From NCBI GenBank assembly GCA_021568835.1, contig JAKGSH010000001.1:620001-684000 (forward strand): a stretch of DNA of 64,000 bases, in the 5' to 3' direction. The position numbers were made by a program, and so were the translations under genes. This DNA is from Streptomyces sp. Tue 6430 (GTDB lineage Bacteria > Actinomycetota > Actinomycetes > Streptomycetales > Streptomycetaceae). Position 1 is the first letter of the stretch; the number at the start of each line of letters is the position of its first letter. The notes under the pieces are model-generated. The model was not told the DNA's origin. It did not search any database and was given only the letters and a program-made list of their open reading frames with translations. Shown here one piece after another: positions 52,499 through 61,710 of this stretch.

Positions 52499-53297
52499 GG
52501 AAGCAGCCAATCGAGGGGCGCTGGTCGGCCAGCCGGATCGAGGCGGTGGCCAGGGTCATGGAGGTGAGCGCGTACGGCGGTCCGTCCGCGGACGACCACC
52601 GGTAGCCGCTCGGCGTCGCGGGGGACGCGTCGAGACGGACCAGGACCGCCACCGGGCGGCCCTCCTTCGTGAACTGCTCGCCCAGTTGGCCGTCGCCGAG
52701 GAAGGCGGCGATCTGCCGCGCCGAACGCGCCGCGCGGTCCACCGACTTCACGTGGCCGCGCAGCACGCCGTACCGCTGGGCCGGCACGGTCTGCACGGTC
52801 AGGTCCACGGCCGCGTCCGCGGGACGGAGCCCGCGTTCTCCGCGGGGAGGTACACCGTGGCGTACAGCGGGGCGTCGGCGTCCGGGACCTTCTCCACGGC
52901 GGCGACGTCCGCGCCGGTCGCGACGATCTGCCCGAGGGCGGCGGCGAGCGCGGTGATCCGGCCCGCGGCGACCGTGCGCACCACGGTCTCGCCGTCGGCC
53001 GTCCGCACCTTCAGCACGGGGGAGCCGGCGGGCAGCCGCTCGCCCTCCTTCGCGAGGACCGCGGTGACCTGGCCGGCGGCGGGGCTCTGGAGGACGTAGC
53101 TCCCTCGCCGTGGGTGAGGACGGCGGGCGCGCTCACCGTGGAGACGACCGAACCGGTCACCGCCCACACGGACGCGGCGGCCATGACGGCCACGGTCACG
53201 GAGAGCACCAGCCACCCCTGGGGCGGGCGAAGCGCACCGGCAGGTCGAGCTCCTCCGGCGACCGGAGCTTGGTGAGGGCCTGTTGGCGGAACTGCAC
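52495..53297 (-). pseudogene. HlyD-type adaptor of the peptide export system (four frameshifts)
   Basis: A roughly 268-residue membrane-fusion/adaptor protein. Parts in different frames join in order: FRQQALTKLRSPEELDLPVR (N-terminal signature of NHLP secretion proteins), TM segment VLSVTVAVMAAASVWAVTGS, biotinyl-lipoyl-like hairpin (YVLQSPAAGQVTAVLAKEGE, GSPVLKV) and beta-barrel end (RYGVLRGHVKSVDRAARSAR). Single bases are missing near 53219, 53098, 52813 and 52505. The repaired end reads QRPLDWLLP with TGA overlapping the next ATG. Conserved order and that overlap argue that the breaks are sequence errors. GTG 53297. Confidence 0.82.
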
Positions 53298-53321
53298 GGG
53301 TCTTCCCTCGGGGTTCACGGC

Positions 53322-53380
53322 ACCGGCTCGGTGGTTCGCGCCGACCGGCTCGGTGGTTCTGCGCCGACCGGCTCGGGGCG
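53322..53380. repeat. 22-23-bp tandem repeat between precursor and HlyD genes
   Basis: Two full copies of CCGGCTCGGTGGTTC(T)GCG plus CCGA (53323-53344 and 53345-53367), followed by a partial third copy (CCGGCTCGG). It lies in the leader of the HlyD-like gene, next to the hairpin at 53395. Confidence 0.75.
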
Positions 53381-53394
53381 GTGCGGCACCGAAG

Positions 53395-53425
53395 AGTCCC
53401 GGAACCGGGTGCCGGCTCCGGGACT
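53395..53425 (-). terminator. Attenuator-like hairpin after the precursor peptide gene
   Basis: AGTCCCGGA, 13-base loop, TCCGGGACT, located 21 bases beyond the precursor stop codon and before the adaptor gene. A partial terminator here would let the peptide be made in excess over its transporter, as in other bacteriocin operons. Confidence 0.6.
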
Positions 53426-53445
53426 CAAGGGTCACGAGACTGCGG

Positions 53446-53661
53446 TCAGAGACCGGCGACCAGGTTGGTGACCGGGGCGGTGCTCAGACCGGTCGTGCCC
53501 TCCACGGTGCCGACGACGGTGTCGACCAGGCCGGAGACCGGGGCGATGCCGTCCACCAGACCGGTGACGGTGCCGACGGCGTTCACGGACAGGCCGCCGG
53601 AGACGTTGTCGAGGTCGGCGTCGGCGATCTCGGCGGTCTGGACCTGGGGGGTGGAGTTCAT
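53446..53661 (-). CDS. Double-glycine leader precursor peptide of the export system
   Basis: A 71-residue peptide. Residues 1-23 form a leader ending in LDNVSGG, the class of Gly-Gly site cut by C39 peptidases. The predicted 48-residue core (from Leu24) has no Cys, no Lys/Arg/His and no aromatic residue; it is rich in Val, Gly, Thr and Leu with three acidic residues. Ten-residue quasi-repeats are visible (VTGLVDGIAP, VSGLVDTVVG). The gene is first in a same-strand operon with adaptor and two ABC subunits. ATG 53661 follows GGGAAG. It may be a bacteriocin or signal peptide; activity is unknown. Confidence 0.85.
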   Translation of the reverse strand: MNSTPQVQTAEIADADLDNVSGGLSVNAVGTVTGLVDGIAPVSGLVDTVVGTVEGTTGLSTAPVTNLVAGL

Positions 53662-54340
53662 GGGGGAACTTCCCTTCGTATGGATGTCTCACAAGGGGGA
53701 GCGGCCCCCTCCGGTGACAGATGACGGCCGCGGCCGCGGGCGCCGAAGGCCCGTTTCCACGGACCCCGGCGGACCCGGCGGTGCGATGGATCAAAGCAGG
53801 TCCGCCGTCGGCGCATCCAATCAATCACCGCTCTCACCAGGGCACTTGCGTCACAACGGCGTCACAGCGTGCAGGTGCGGCCACGCCTTGTCGGCGACTT
53901 CTTCACAGCCGCGGCCGGGATCGCTCCGACGAGTGGCGCACACCTTCGCGGCGAATCCGGCACATCCGTCCCAATGGCACGGCGGGGCCTGCGCGGTTGT
54001 GCAGGAGCTCCGTCTCCCGTGACCCGCTTGGGCAATCGGTGTGCAGATTCTCTGAAGCGGGGATTCCGCTTCCGGATCGGTACGTTCCGTCAGCGGGCGG
54101 TCACCTTCGGTGCCGCCCCGGGTCACCGGGGCGGCGATCACCGTCGAGGCGCGGGCGGTTGTTCCCCGGCCGCCGGCCCCGGGCCGCCGGTCACGGCCGA
54201 TTCGCGTGTTCGCAAAGGAAGTTGGCAAACGGCGTTGAACGCACCACGCGCCTCCTGCGTACCCATCGGCAACCAGGCACCGCCGTACGGAGCTGCCGCC
54301 CCCGGCAGCCGGACCCCGTCCCCCCAGGAGGTCGAGTCTC
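53662..54340. promoter_or_regulatory. 679-bp divergent region between peptide operon and S1 protease
   Basis: The longest gap in the window without a supported gene. It contains direct repeats of GCGTCACA (53847-53864), a small hairpin GAAGCGG/CCGCTTC near 54054-54072, a strong ten-base hairpin at 54112-54135, and, just before the protease, the lower-GC stretch GCAAAGGAAGTTGGCAAACG. It must hold promoters for both directions and may encode a small RNA ending at the 54112 hairpin. Confidence 0.5.
54112..54135 (+). terminator. 10-bp perfect hairpin inside the divergent region
   Basis: GCCGCCCCGG, loop GTCA, CCGGGGCGGC. It is a terminator-like structure with no annotated gene leading into it. 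Confidence 0.5.
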
Positions 54341-55728
54341 TTGAGTCACAAGCGAATTCCGAAGCGCAAGGCCGCGATGGCGCTGGGCGGTGTCGCGGCG
54401 CTCGGAGCGGCGGCACTCCTGCTCCCGCACGCCAACGCCTCCCAGGACGGCGGCGACACGGCCGCCGCGGCACCGAAGACCCTGAAGGCGGCGGACGCCT
54501 CGGACCTCGCTTCCCAGCTGCGGAACCTGCTCGGCGAAGCCTTCGCGGGCTCGTACTACGACACCGGCAGCAAGCAGCTCGTCGTCAACGTCGTCGACGT
54601 CTCCGGTGACCGGAACGACGTCGTCGTCCAGGCCGAGAAGGCCGGCGCGCAGATACGCGAGGTCGAGAACAGCACCGCCGAACTCGAGGCCGCCGCCAAG
54701 ACCCTCAAGGCCGACGCGACCATCCCGGGCACCGCCTGGGCGGTCGACCCGCGCACCAACAAGATCCTCGTCACCGCCGACTCCACGGTCACCGGCGGCA
54801 AGTGGGACCGGCTGGAGTCGACCGTCCGCGGCCTCGGTGACGGCACGGCCACCCTCAAGAAGTCGGCCGGCGCCTTCAAGACCTTCGCCTCGGGCGGCGA
54901 CGCCATCTTCGCCGGCGGCGCGCGCTGCTCGCTCGGCTTCAACGTCACCGCGGGAGACGGCTCCCCGGCCTTCCTGACGGCCGGTCACTGCGGGGTCGCG
55001 GCCGAGGCCTGGTCCGACTCCGCGGCCGGTGAGCCCATCGCCACCGTCGACCAGGCGGTCTTCCCCGGCGCCGGCGACTTCGCGCTCGTGAAGTACGACG
55101 ACCCGGCCACGGCCGCCCCGAGCGAGGTCGACCTCGGCCAGCAGACCGTCCAGATCTCGGCGGCCGCCGACGCGACCGTCGGCACCCAGGTCTTCCGGAT
55201 GGGCAGCACCACCGGTCTCGCCGACGGACAGGTCCTCGGCCTCGACGCCACCGTCAACTATCCCGAGGGCACCGTCACGGGCCTCATCCAGACCGACGTG
55301 TGCGCCGAACCCGGCGACAGCGGCGGCTCGCTGTTCACCCAGGACGGCCTCGCGATCGGCCTGACCTCCGGCGGCAGCGGCGACTGCACGGCGGGCGGCG
55401 AGACCTTCTTCCAGCCGGTGACCACCGCCCTGGCGGCGGTCGGCGCGACCCTCGGCGACGGCGGGGCCGGCCAGGGGGTCGGCGCCGATGACGGCGTCGG
55501 CGGCGAGGAGGCCGGCGCGGGGCCGGCGCCGGCGACGGCGCCGACGCGGGTGCGGGTGCGGGTGAGGAGGCCGGCGCCGGTGCCGGCGGGGAGGCCGGCC
55601 AGGAAGCGGGCGGTCAGGAAGCCGGTGGCCAGGAAGCCGGTGGTGACGCCGGCGCCGATGCGGGTGCCGGTGCCGAGGGGCAGGACGGCGCCGTCCAGGA
55701 CGACTCCGGGCCGACCGGGACCCACTGA
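54341..55728 (+). CDS. Streptogrisin-like S1 (alpha-lytic type) secreted protease
   Basis: A roughly 462-residue secreted chymotrypsin-fold protease. Signal peptide (MSHKRIPKRKAAMALGG, ending near ANA), alpha-lytic-type pro-domain (about 50-180), then the mature protease from about residue 183 (SGGDAIFAGGARCSLGF). Catalytic triad: His216 in LTAGHCG, Asp246 in GDFALVKYD, Ser327 in EPGDSGGS. TTG 54341 follows AGGAGG. One G is missing near 55520; the repaired C-terminal tail is an Ala/Gly/Glu-rich linker with three GQEAG repeats ending at 55728. Without repair the frame runs on far downstream. Confidence 0.9.
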
Positions 55729-56147
55729 CGCACGGTCCGACCCGTTCGGGACGTGTCCGGCGATCCGCGCCGGATCGGCGCGCGGCGTCCGGTGCCGGGG
55801 GTACCCCCCACGCCGTTCGAGCAGTGGGGAGCACGGCAAGGCGGAGGACCGCCCGCGTACGGGAGGTACTCAGGTGATCCACAACGCGGCGAGGCGCCGT
55901 GCCGGGCGTCGCGCGCCCGGCGGGAACCGGTGGACACGCCCTGACCCGGCACCACCGTCCGGACGCCTCCACCGGTCCGGCCGGGGCCACGGTCCGGCCC
56001 TCCGGCGGGAGGGCCGGACCGTCGCGTCTCCCCGTCCCGAAGAAGGCCCTGACGGACCGCCGGTCACCGTCGCGGACCGCCGGAGGCACCTCCTGACGAT
56101 CCCTCAGCCGCCGTCCCGGACCGCCGGAGGCGCCTCCTGGCGGCCCT
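55729..56147. other. Gap with duplicated sequence behind a SpoIIE gene
   Basis: A 419-base gap between convergent genes. The right half (about 56040-56165) contains three related copies of GTC(C)CGGACCGCCGGAGG. The palindrome GGAGGCGCCTCC (56126-56137) belongs to one of them. No gene is supported; it likely holds terminators for both genes. Confidence 0.5.
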
Positions 56148-56165
56148 TCAGTCGCCGTCCCGGAC
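56040..56165. repeat. Imperfect repeats derived from the 3' end of the SpoIIE gene
   Basis: The sequence GTCGCGGACCGCCGGAGG, its variant CGTCCCGGACCGCCGGAGG, and the end of the phosphatase gene itself (CGTCCCGGACCGTCG) lie in series about 45-55 bases apart, suggesting local duplication of the gene end. Confidence 0.6.
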
Positions 56166-58316
56166 CGTCGTGCGCAGCAACAGCAGCGCCACGTCGTCGG
56201 TCCGCTCCTCCGCCCCCGCCTCGTGCCGCACCAGCTCGTCGGCCAGCTCCTCCAGCGGCAGGTCGCCCGCCTCGCCCAGCCGCCGGCCCAGGTGGGCCAC
56301 CGCGTCCTCGATGTCCACCTCCGGTGACTCGATCAGCCCGTCGGTGTAGAGGGCGAGGACGCAGCCGGGCGACAGCTCGATCTCCGTGCTCGGGTACGTC
56401 GCCTCCGGGTCGATGCCCAGCAGCGGACCGCCCGCCAGGTCGAGGGCCCGCACCCGCCCGTCCGGCTGCCGCAGCAGGGGCGGCGGATGCCCGGCCCGCG
56501 CCACCACCGCCCGACCGTGCGCCGGGTCCAGCCGCAGGTACAGACAGCTCGCGAACAGGTCCGTCCCCAGGTCGATCATCAGCCGGTTGGTGCTGCGCAT
56601 CACCTCGGCCGGCTCCTGGCCCACGGTCGTGTACGCCCGCACGGCCGTGCGCAGCTGCCCCATCAGCCCGGCCGCCGTCACGTTGTGCCCCTGCACGTCC
56701 CCGATCACGGCCGCCGGCAGCGGCCGCGAGGGCACCAGGTCGTAGAAGTCGCCGCCGATCTCCATCCCGCGGGAGGCCGGCAGATAGCGGGCGCTCGCCT
56801 CGACGCCCGGCAGGGACGGCAGCGAGTGGGGGAGGAGAGCGGCCTGGAGGCCTTGCGCGAGCCGGTGCTTGGCGTCGTAGAGCAGGGCCCGGTCCAGGGC
56901 CTGCGCGACCAGTCCGGCCAGGCTGGTCAGGACGGCGCGTTCGTGCGGGGAGAAGTCGTGCGGTTCGGCGTAGGCCAGCACGCAGACGCCCACCGGGCGG
57001 CCCGAGGCGATCAGCGGCAGGTAGGCCCAGGCGGCGAAGCCGTCGGAGGCGAAGGCCTTTCCGGGGTAGAGCTGTTCCACCCGGCTGCGGGAGCCGAAGA
57101 ACGCGGGCACTCCGTGGGTGACGGCGTGCGTGCCGGGGGTGGGGGAGGCCAGCGGCATCCGGTCGAACCGCTCCACCACGTGCGGGTCCCGGTAGCCGTG
57201 GTGCCCGAGGACGTGCAGCCGGCCCGCCCGTACGCCGAGCAGCGCCAGGGCCCCGCTGCCCACGGCCGGCGCGATCTCCTCGGCCACCAGCCGCACCACG
57301 TCCTGCACGCTCACCGTCTCGGTCAGCGCCCCGGCCAGGCTCAGCGCCTGCGACATCGACACCAGCGGGGGCGGGGCGTCGTCGTCGCGCACGGCGTCGG
57401 GCGGGGACGTCACCGTCGCCGCCCGTGCCCTGACCACCCGCACGGTGATCCCCGTGGTGTCGGGGTACAGCCGGAAGGAAAACCAGTCCGAGGGCGGGTG
57501 CAGCGCCACGAAGGAGGTGACGTTCCCGCTGATCGACGCGGCCTGGTGGCGCTCCTCGTACATCGGATCGGACAGCCACGGCACCGACGCCCACAGCGGG
57601 GCGCCCAGCAGCTCGTCCACCGGGACGCCGAACAGGTCGGCCGCGGCCTCGTTGGCGAACGTCACCCGCCCGGCCGGATCCAGTGAGCAGAGGCCGTACG
57701 GCAGCCGGGCCACCAGCCGCGCCGCCTCGACCGTGTCCGGTGTGCCCGCGGCCCCGGACCCCGCGGCCGGCTGATCGGCCCCGGCGCGTCCCGCGGCCGG
57801 CCGATCGGCCCCGGACCGCACCGGACGGTTCCCGGCGGCGGCTCGCTCCAGCCGCAGCGCCAGCCGCTCGCAGCCCGTTCGCAGCTCGTGCCGCTCCCGG
57901 TCGGACAGCTCCGGCGCGTGCGAGCCGGGCCAGGTCACGAAGACCGCCCCGTACACCTTCGAAGCGGTCGCCAGCGGCAGCGCGGCCAGCGCGAACGAGT
58001 ACGGCAGGACCATGCCGACCCGCGGATAGGAGCGGGCCATCTCCTCCTCGCCGCCCACCCACACCAGCCGCCGCTCGCGCACCGCGTGGGCCACCGGGAT
58101 CTGCGCACCGAGCCCCACCCGCTCCCAGGGCGCCGCGAACGACCGGGGCAGCCCCGCCATCACCGCCATCTCCAGCACCGGCTCGTCGTCCGGCAGCAGA
58201 TAGACGGCGCCGGAGTGCGCCCCGACGGCGTCGATCATCGCCGCCAGCGCCGACGACAGCACCGCCGGCCCGACCCGGCTCCCGGGCGCCCGGCCGGACC
58301 GCTCTCCCTCGGACAC
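56148..58316 (-). CDS. GAF-PAS-GAF-SpoIIE serine phosphatase
   Basis: A 722-residue regulator. An N-terminal GAF-like domain (about 15-150, SALAAMIDAVGAHSGAVYLL) is followed by PAS (about 195-300, LPYGLCSLDPAGRVTFANEA), a second GAF (about 320-480) and a SpoIIE/PP2C catalytic domain (about 490-720) with GMEIGGDFYDLVPS, VIGDVQGHNVTAAGLM and LYTDGLIESPEVDIEDAV. There is no HATPase domain, unlike the other two in the window. It probably dephosphorylates a STAS anti-anti-sigma factor in response to a bound signal. GTG 58316 has GAGGAGG at ideal distance. Confidence 0.87.
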   Translation of the reverse strand: MSEGERSGRAPGSRVGPAVLSSALAAMIDAVGAHSGAVYLLPDDEPVLEMAVMAGLPRSFAAPWERVGLGAQIPVAHAVRERRLVWVGGEEEMARSYPRVGMVLPYSFALAALPLATASKVYGAVFVTWPGSHAPELSDRERHELRTGCERLALRLERAAAGNRPVRSGADRPAAGRAGADQPAAGSGAAGTPDTVEAARLVARLPYGLCSLDPAGRVTFANEAAADLFGVPVDELLGAPLWASVPWLSDPMYEERHQAASISGNVTSFVALHPPSDWFSFRLYPDTTGITVRVVRARAATVTSPPDAVRDDDAPPPLVSMSQALSLAGALTETVSVQDVVRLVAEEIAPAVGSGALALLGVRAGRLHVLGHHGYRDPHVVERFDRMPLASPTPGTHAVTHGVPAFFGSRSRVEQLYPGKAFASDGFAAWAYLPLIASGRPVGVCVLAYAEPHDFSPHERAVLTSLAGLVAQALDRALLYDAKHRLAQGLQAALLPHSLPSLPGVEASARYLPASRGMEIGGDFYDLVPSRPLPAAVIGDVQGHNVTAAGLMGQLRTAVRAYTTVGQEPAEVMRSTNRLMIDLGTDLFASCLYLRLDPAHGRAVVARAGHPPPLLRQPDGRVRALDLAGGPLLGIDPEATYPSTEIELSPGCVLALYTDGLIESPEVDIEDAVAHLGRRLGEAGDLPLEELADELVRHEAGAEERTDDVALLLLRTTVRDGD

Positions 58317-58545
58317 GGCGCCCACCTCCTCGCCCGGCCGTGTGATCCCGGGCAATCAAATCTGCCCCTTGCCGGCCGCGAGCGCACGGCGAGAGCGGCG
58401 CGGACGGTCGGACGGCCGTACGCCGCGGACCGGCACGGGATCCCCGGGCCTCCGCCCGCCCCGGGCCCCGTCCGCCGCGTCAACCCGCCCCGGCGGCCTC
58501 TCCGTGTCGTCGCAAGGGCTGCGGGAACGTCTCATAAGCGCTGTA

Positions 58546-60997
58546 ATGACGGTCGTGGTGAGTCAGGGTGCTGCGGAGCGCAAGGCGAGAGCCCTGCGGG
58601 TCGCAGATGCCCTGAAGGCGGTCACCGCCGACCCCGCCTCACCGGAACGGATGCGGCGCGTCCTCGAACAGGCCCTGGTCTTCTCGGGCGCGAGCCTGGC
58701 CGCCGTCTACACGCCCGGCGAGGACGGCGACCTGCTCTGTCTGATCGAGTCGGCCGGCGTCCCCAGGACCCTGTACGGGCTGCGGGAGAGCTACCCCTCG
58801 ACGGACGGTCCCCGCTCGCCGACGCCCACCGCGCCGGGGCGCCCCTGTGGCTGGGCCCCGAGCAGCTCGCGGACTGCCCGGACGCGCACCGGATGCCCGC
58901 CGGGGACGTCCACCTCGCCCTCCTGCCCGTGCGCGAGGGCGACGGCGGCTGCCTGCTCGCCGTCAGCGAGCGTCCCCGCGGCTTCGACACCGACGACCGC
59001 GCCTGTCTGGAGCTCGTCGCCGAGGCCGTCCGCCCGCCCGCCGCCGGAGAGCCCGACGAGGTCGGGGAGGTGCGCGCCAACTCCTTCAGCCTCGCCATGG
59101 ACACCGGCCGGGTCGAGGTCGGCGACGAGATCCTGGACCTGTTCGGCCTGCGCCGGACCGACTTCGACGGCCGGGTGGAGACCCTGCTCGGCCACACCGT
59201 CCCGGACGACCTGCCCGCACTGATGTCCGTGGTCGAGGCCGACCACATGTCCATCGGCGAGCGCGAGCTGGAGTTCCGGGTGCTGCGGGCCGACGGCGGC
59301 CCGCCCCGCTGGCTGCGGCTGCGCGGCCGTCTCCTGCCCGGCGGCGAGGGACACCCGGCCCGGCTCGCCGGCACCGTCGCCGACGTCTCCACCGTGCGCT
59401 CCGGCGCCACCGACGTGGCCCGCGTGCAACGCCTGGCCGCGGCCCTCGCCACCGCCGGCACGGTCCGCGACGTCAGCAAGGCCGTCGTCGCCGCGCTGCG
59501 GCTCCCGCTGCGGGCCGACCGGATCGCCCTGGCCGAGCTGGAGAACGAACGCCTCGTCGTGACCGTCCTGGACCCTCCCGAACCCGAGTCCTGGCCCGGA
59601 CTGTGGCGGCTGGAGTGGCGCACCGAGTGGCCGGACGCGCCCGTGCGCACCATGCCCACCCTCGCCGCCGCCCTGCGCGAGGGACGGCCCCGGATCTGGC
59701 CCGCCGGCACCACCCTGGAGCCGGCCCTCGCCGACGTCGGCCCCGGCGGCCTGGCCGTCCTGCCGCTGTCCGCCGGGGGCCGCATGGCCGGCGTCTGCCT
59801 GATCGGCTGGACACCCCGCACGACTTCGGGGCCGACGAACGCGCCCTGCTCACGGCTTCCGCCGGACTCGTCGGCCAGGCCCTGACGCGCGCCCACGCCT
59901 TCGACGCCGAGCACGAACTCGTCGGCATGCTCCAGCGCCAGCTGCTGCCCCGCCGGCTGCCGAAGCTCCCCGGCGCGGTCGCCGTCGCCCGCTACCTGCC
60001 GGCCACCGCGGGTCTGGAGGTCGGCGGCGACTGGTACGACGTGATCCCGCTGCCCGACAACCACGTCGCCCTCGTGATCGGCGACGTCCAGGGGCACAGC
60101 ACCGGCGCCGCCACGCTCATGGGCCAGATGCGCACCGCCCTGCGCGCCTACGCGGCCGAGCGGCACCCGCCGGACGTGGTGGTCTCGCACGCCAACCGGC
60201 TCCTGATGGAGCTGGAGACGGACCTCTTCGCCACCTGCTGCTACGTCGAGGTCGACCTGGAGGCCGGCACCGCCTGGTGCGTCCGGGCCGGGCACCCGCC
60301 GCCCGTGCTGCGCCACCCGGACGGCGCAACGGAGATCGCCGAGTCCGACGGCGGCCCCCCGCTCGGCGTCGTCACCCAGGCCGACTTCCCGATGACCCCG
60401 CTGCGGCTGGTGCCCGGCACCGTGATCGCCCTGACCACGGACGGGCTCGTGGAGTCCGCCGCCATGGACATCGACACCGGCATGGACCGCCTCGCGCACG
60501 AACTGTCCGTGTCCGACCCCGCCCACCTGGGCCTCGTCGCCGACGCCCTGCTCGGCAACGCCCACCGCGGCGACGACGTCGCCCTGCTCCTGATGCGCTA
60601 CGACGGCATGGCCGTACAGCCGCTGCGCGAGGGCTGGACGGTGTGGCGGGTTCCCGAGGCCGCCCGGCACGCCCGCCGCTTCACCCGGCGCAGCCTGCGC
60701 GGCTGGGAAGTGCCGGCGGACGCCATGGACGCCGCCCTGCTGGTCGTCTCCGAACTCGTCACCAACGCCCTCGTGCACACCGACGGCCCGGTCCGCCTCG
60801 ACCTCATGCTCGTCAACCACCGGCTGCGCGTCTCCGTCACCGACGCCTCGCCCCGCACGCCCGTCAAACCGACCAGCCTGGGCTGGGAGGCCACCGGGGG
60901 CCGCGGCATCCTGCTGGTGGAAGCCGTGTCCGACACCTGGGGAACGCTGCCGGTCAGCGGCGGCAAACAGGTGTGGAGCGAGCTTTCGCTGGGGTGA
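58546..60997 (+). pseudogene. GAF/PAS-SpoIIE-HATPase phosphatase, two frameshifts
   Basis: A roughly 817-residue protein read in three frames. Order: GAF-like (ALVFSGASLAAVYTPGEDGD), PAS-like (ANSFSLAMDTGRVEVGDEIL), a second GAF, SpoIIE/PP2C (GLEVGGDWYDVIPLPDNHVA, VIGDVQGHSTGAATLM, LTTDGLVESAAMDIDTGM) and a GHKL kinase-like domain (VVSELVTNALVHTDGPVRLD). Single bases are missing near 58808 (expected STDGSPLADAHRAG) and 59810 (expected GWDTPHDFGADER). It is divergent from the SpoIIE gene at 56148, with 229 bases between the starts. Probably intact in the organism. Confidence 0.84.
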
Positions 60998-61076
60998 CCG
61001 GCGGGGGAGCGGACCCGTGCGGGCCGGGCGGCGGCACGCCGGGTGTTCCCGGGCGTGCGCAGGGTACCCGGCGCTC

Positions 61077-61448
61077 ATGGACACCACTGCCACCGCCGTG
61101 CTGGCGGCCTCCGGAAAGTCGGCCCTGGCCACCGTCGCCTTCGTCGTCGTGGGCGTCGCGCTCGTCGGCGGCCTGATCTGGGCCTTCCGGCTCGGTGCCA
61201 GGATCCGCAGCCGCGAGCCCGCCCCGCCGCGTCCCGAGGAACAGCCCCGGATGCCCGCGTCGGGCCCGGTGCGGGAGAGCCACGGGGCGCGCGAGCCCAA
61301 CGAGATGCCGCGGTCGCAGAACGGCGAACGCCTCACCCCGCACGAGCTGCGGCCCACCGGCAGCCGCGAGAGCGAGGACCGGAGCCGCCCCCGCTGGGAC
61401 TCGGGGTCCGGCGGCTCCTTCGGCAGCGGCGGCCCCGGTGCCCGCTGA
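61077..61448 (+). CDS. Small bitopic membrane protein (DUF6479-like)
   Basis: A 123-residue protein with one N-terminal transmembrane helix (ATVAFVVVGVALVGGLIWAF, about residues 18-37) and a long hydrophilic cytosolic tail rich in Arg, Glu, Pro and Gly (GARIRSREPAPPRPEE, then NGERLTPHELRPTGSRESED). It resembles the Streptomyces DUF6479 group. The start ATG 61077 gives MDTTATAVLA. No function is known. Confidence 0.7.
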   Translation: MDTTATAVLAASGKSALATVAFVVVGVALVGGLIWAFRLGARIRSREPAPPRPEEQPRMPASGPVRESHGAREPNEMPRSQNGERLTPHELRPTGSRESEDRSRPRWDSGSGGSFGSGGPGAR

Positions 61449-61476
61449 CCGTGACGCAGAAAGGCGATGAACGACC

Positions 61477-61662
61477 GTGACGACCTCACCCCTGGACGAC
61501 CGCCCCACCGCCCGAGGGCCCGAGACGGGCTGGGCCAGGGCCCGCCGGCTGCGCGGCGCCGGCGCCGCGTTCCGCACCTGCGTACCGGCCGTGGAACTCC
61601 CCGGCGCCGCACCCGCGGCGCGCGGCGGCCCGGAGGGCAACATCGTCAGGGGCGACGACTGA
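61477..61662 (+). CDS. 61-residue hypothetical protein
   Basis: A short protein (TTSPLDDRPTARGPETGWAR, then FRTCVPAVELPGAAPAARGG) without domains. GTG 61477 follows AAAGGCGATGAACGACC, giving only a moderate ribosome-binding site. It lies between the DUF6479-like gene (28 bases upstream) and the phosphoesterase gene (48 bases downstream), all on the plus strand, so it may be part of an operon. Moderate support only. Confidence 0.45.
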   Translation: MTTSPLDDRPTARGPETGWARARRLRGAGAAFRTCVPAVELPGAAPAARGGPEGNIVRGDD

Positions 61663-61710
61663 GACGACTGAGGGAACCGGCGCGGGAGCCCGCCGCCGTA
61701 CGCTGAGTCC

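Noticed and set aside
53446..53661. Precursor read as a classical lanthipeptide
   Set aside because: The core has Ser and Thr but no Cys, and no LanB/LanC/LanM/LanKC-type gene is in the window, so lanthionine rings cannot be inferred.
53851..54228. Possible minus-strand gene in the 679-bp divergent region
   Set aside because: No ribosome-binding site, atypical codon bias and a Cys/His/Arg-rich product without any domain; the region looks regulatory.
55729..57121. Extension of the S1 protease reading frame into an Arg/Pro-rich tail
   Set aside because: It arises from one missing G near 55520; the corrected frame stops at 55728 and the extension would run antisense through the SpoIIE gene.
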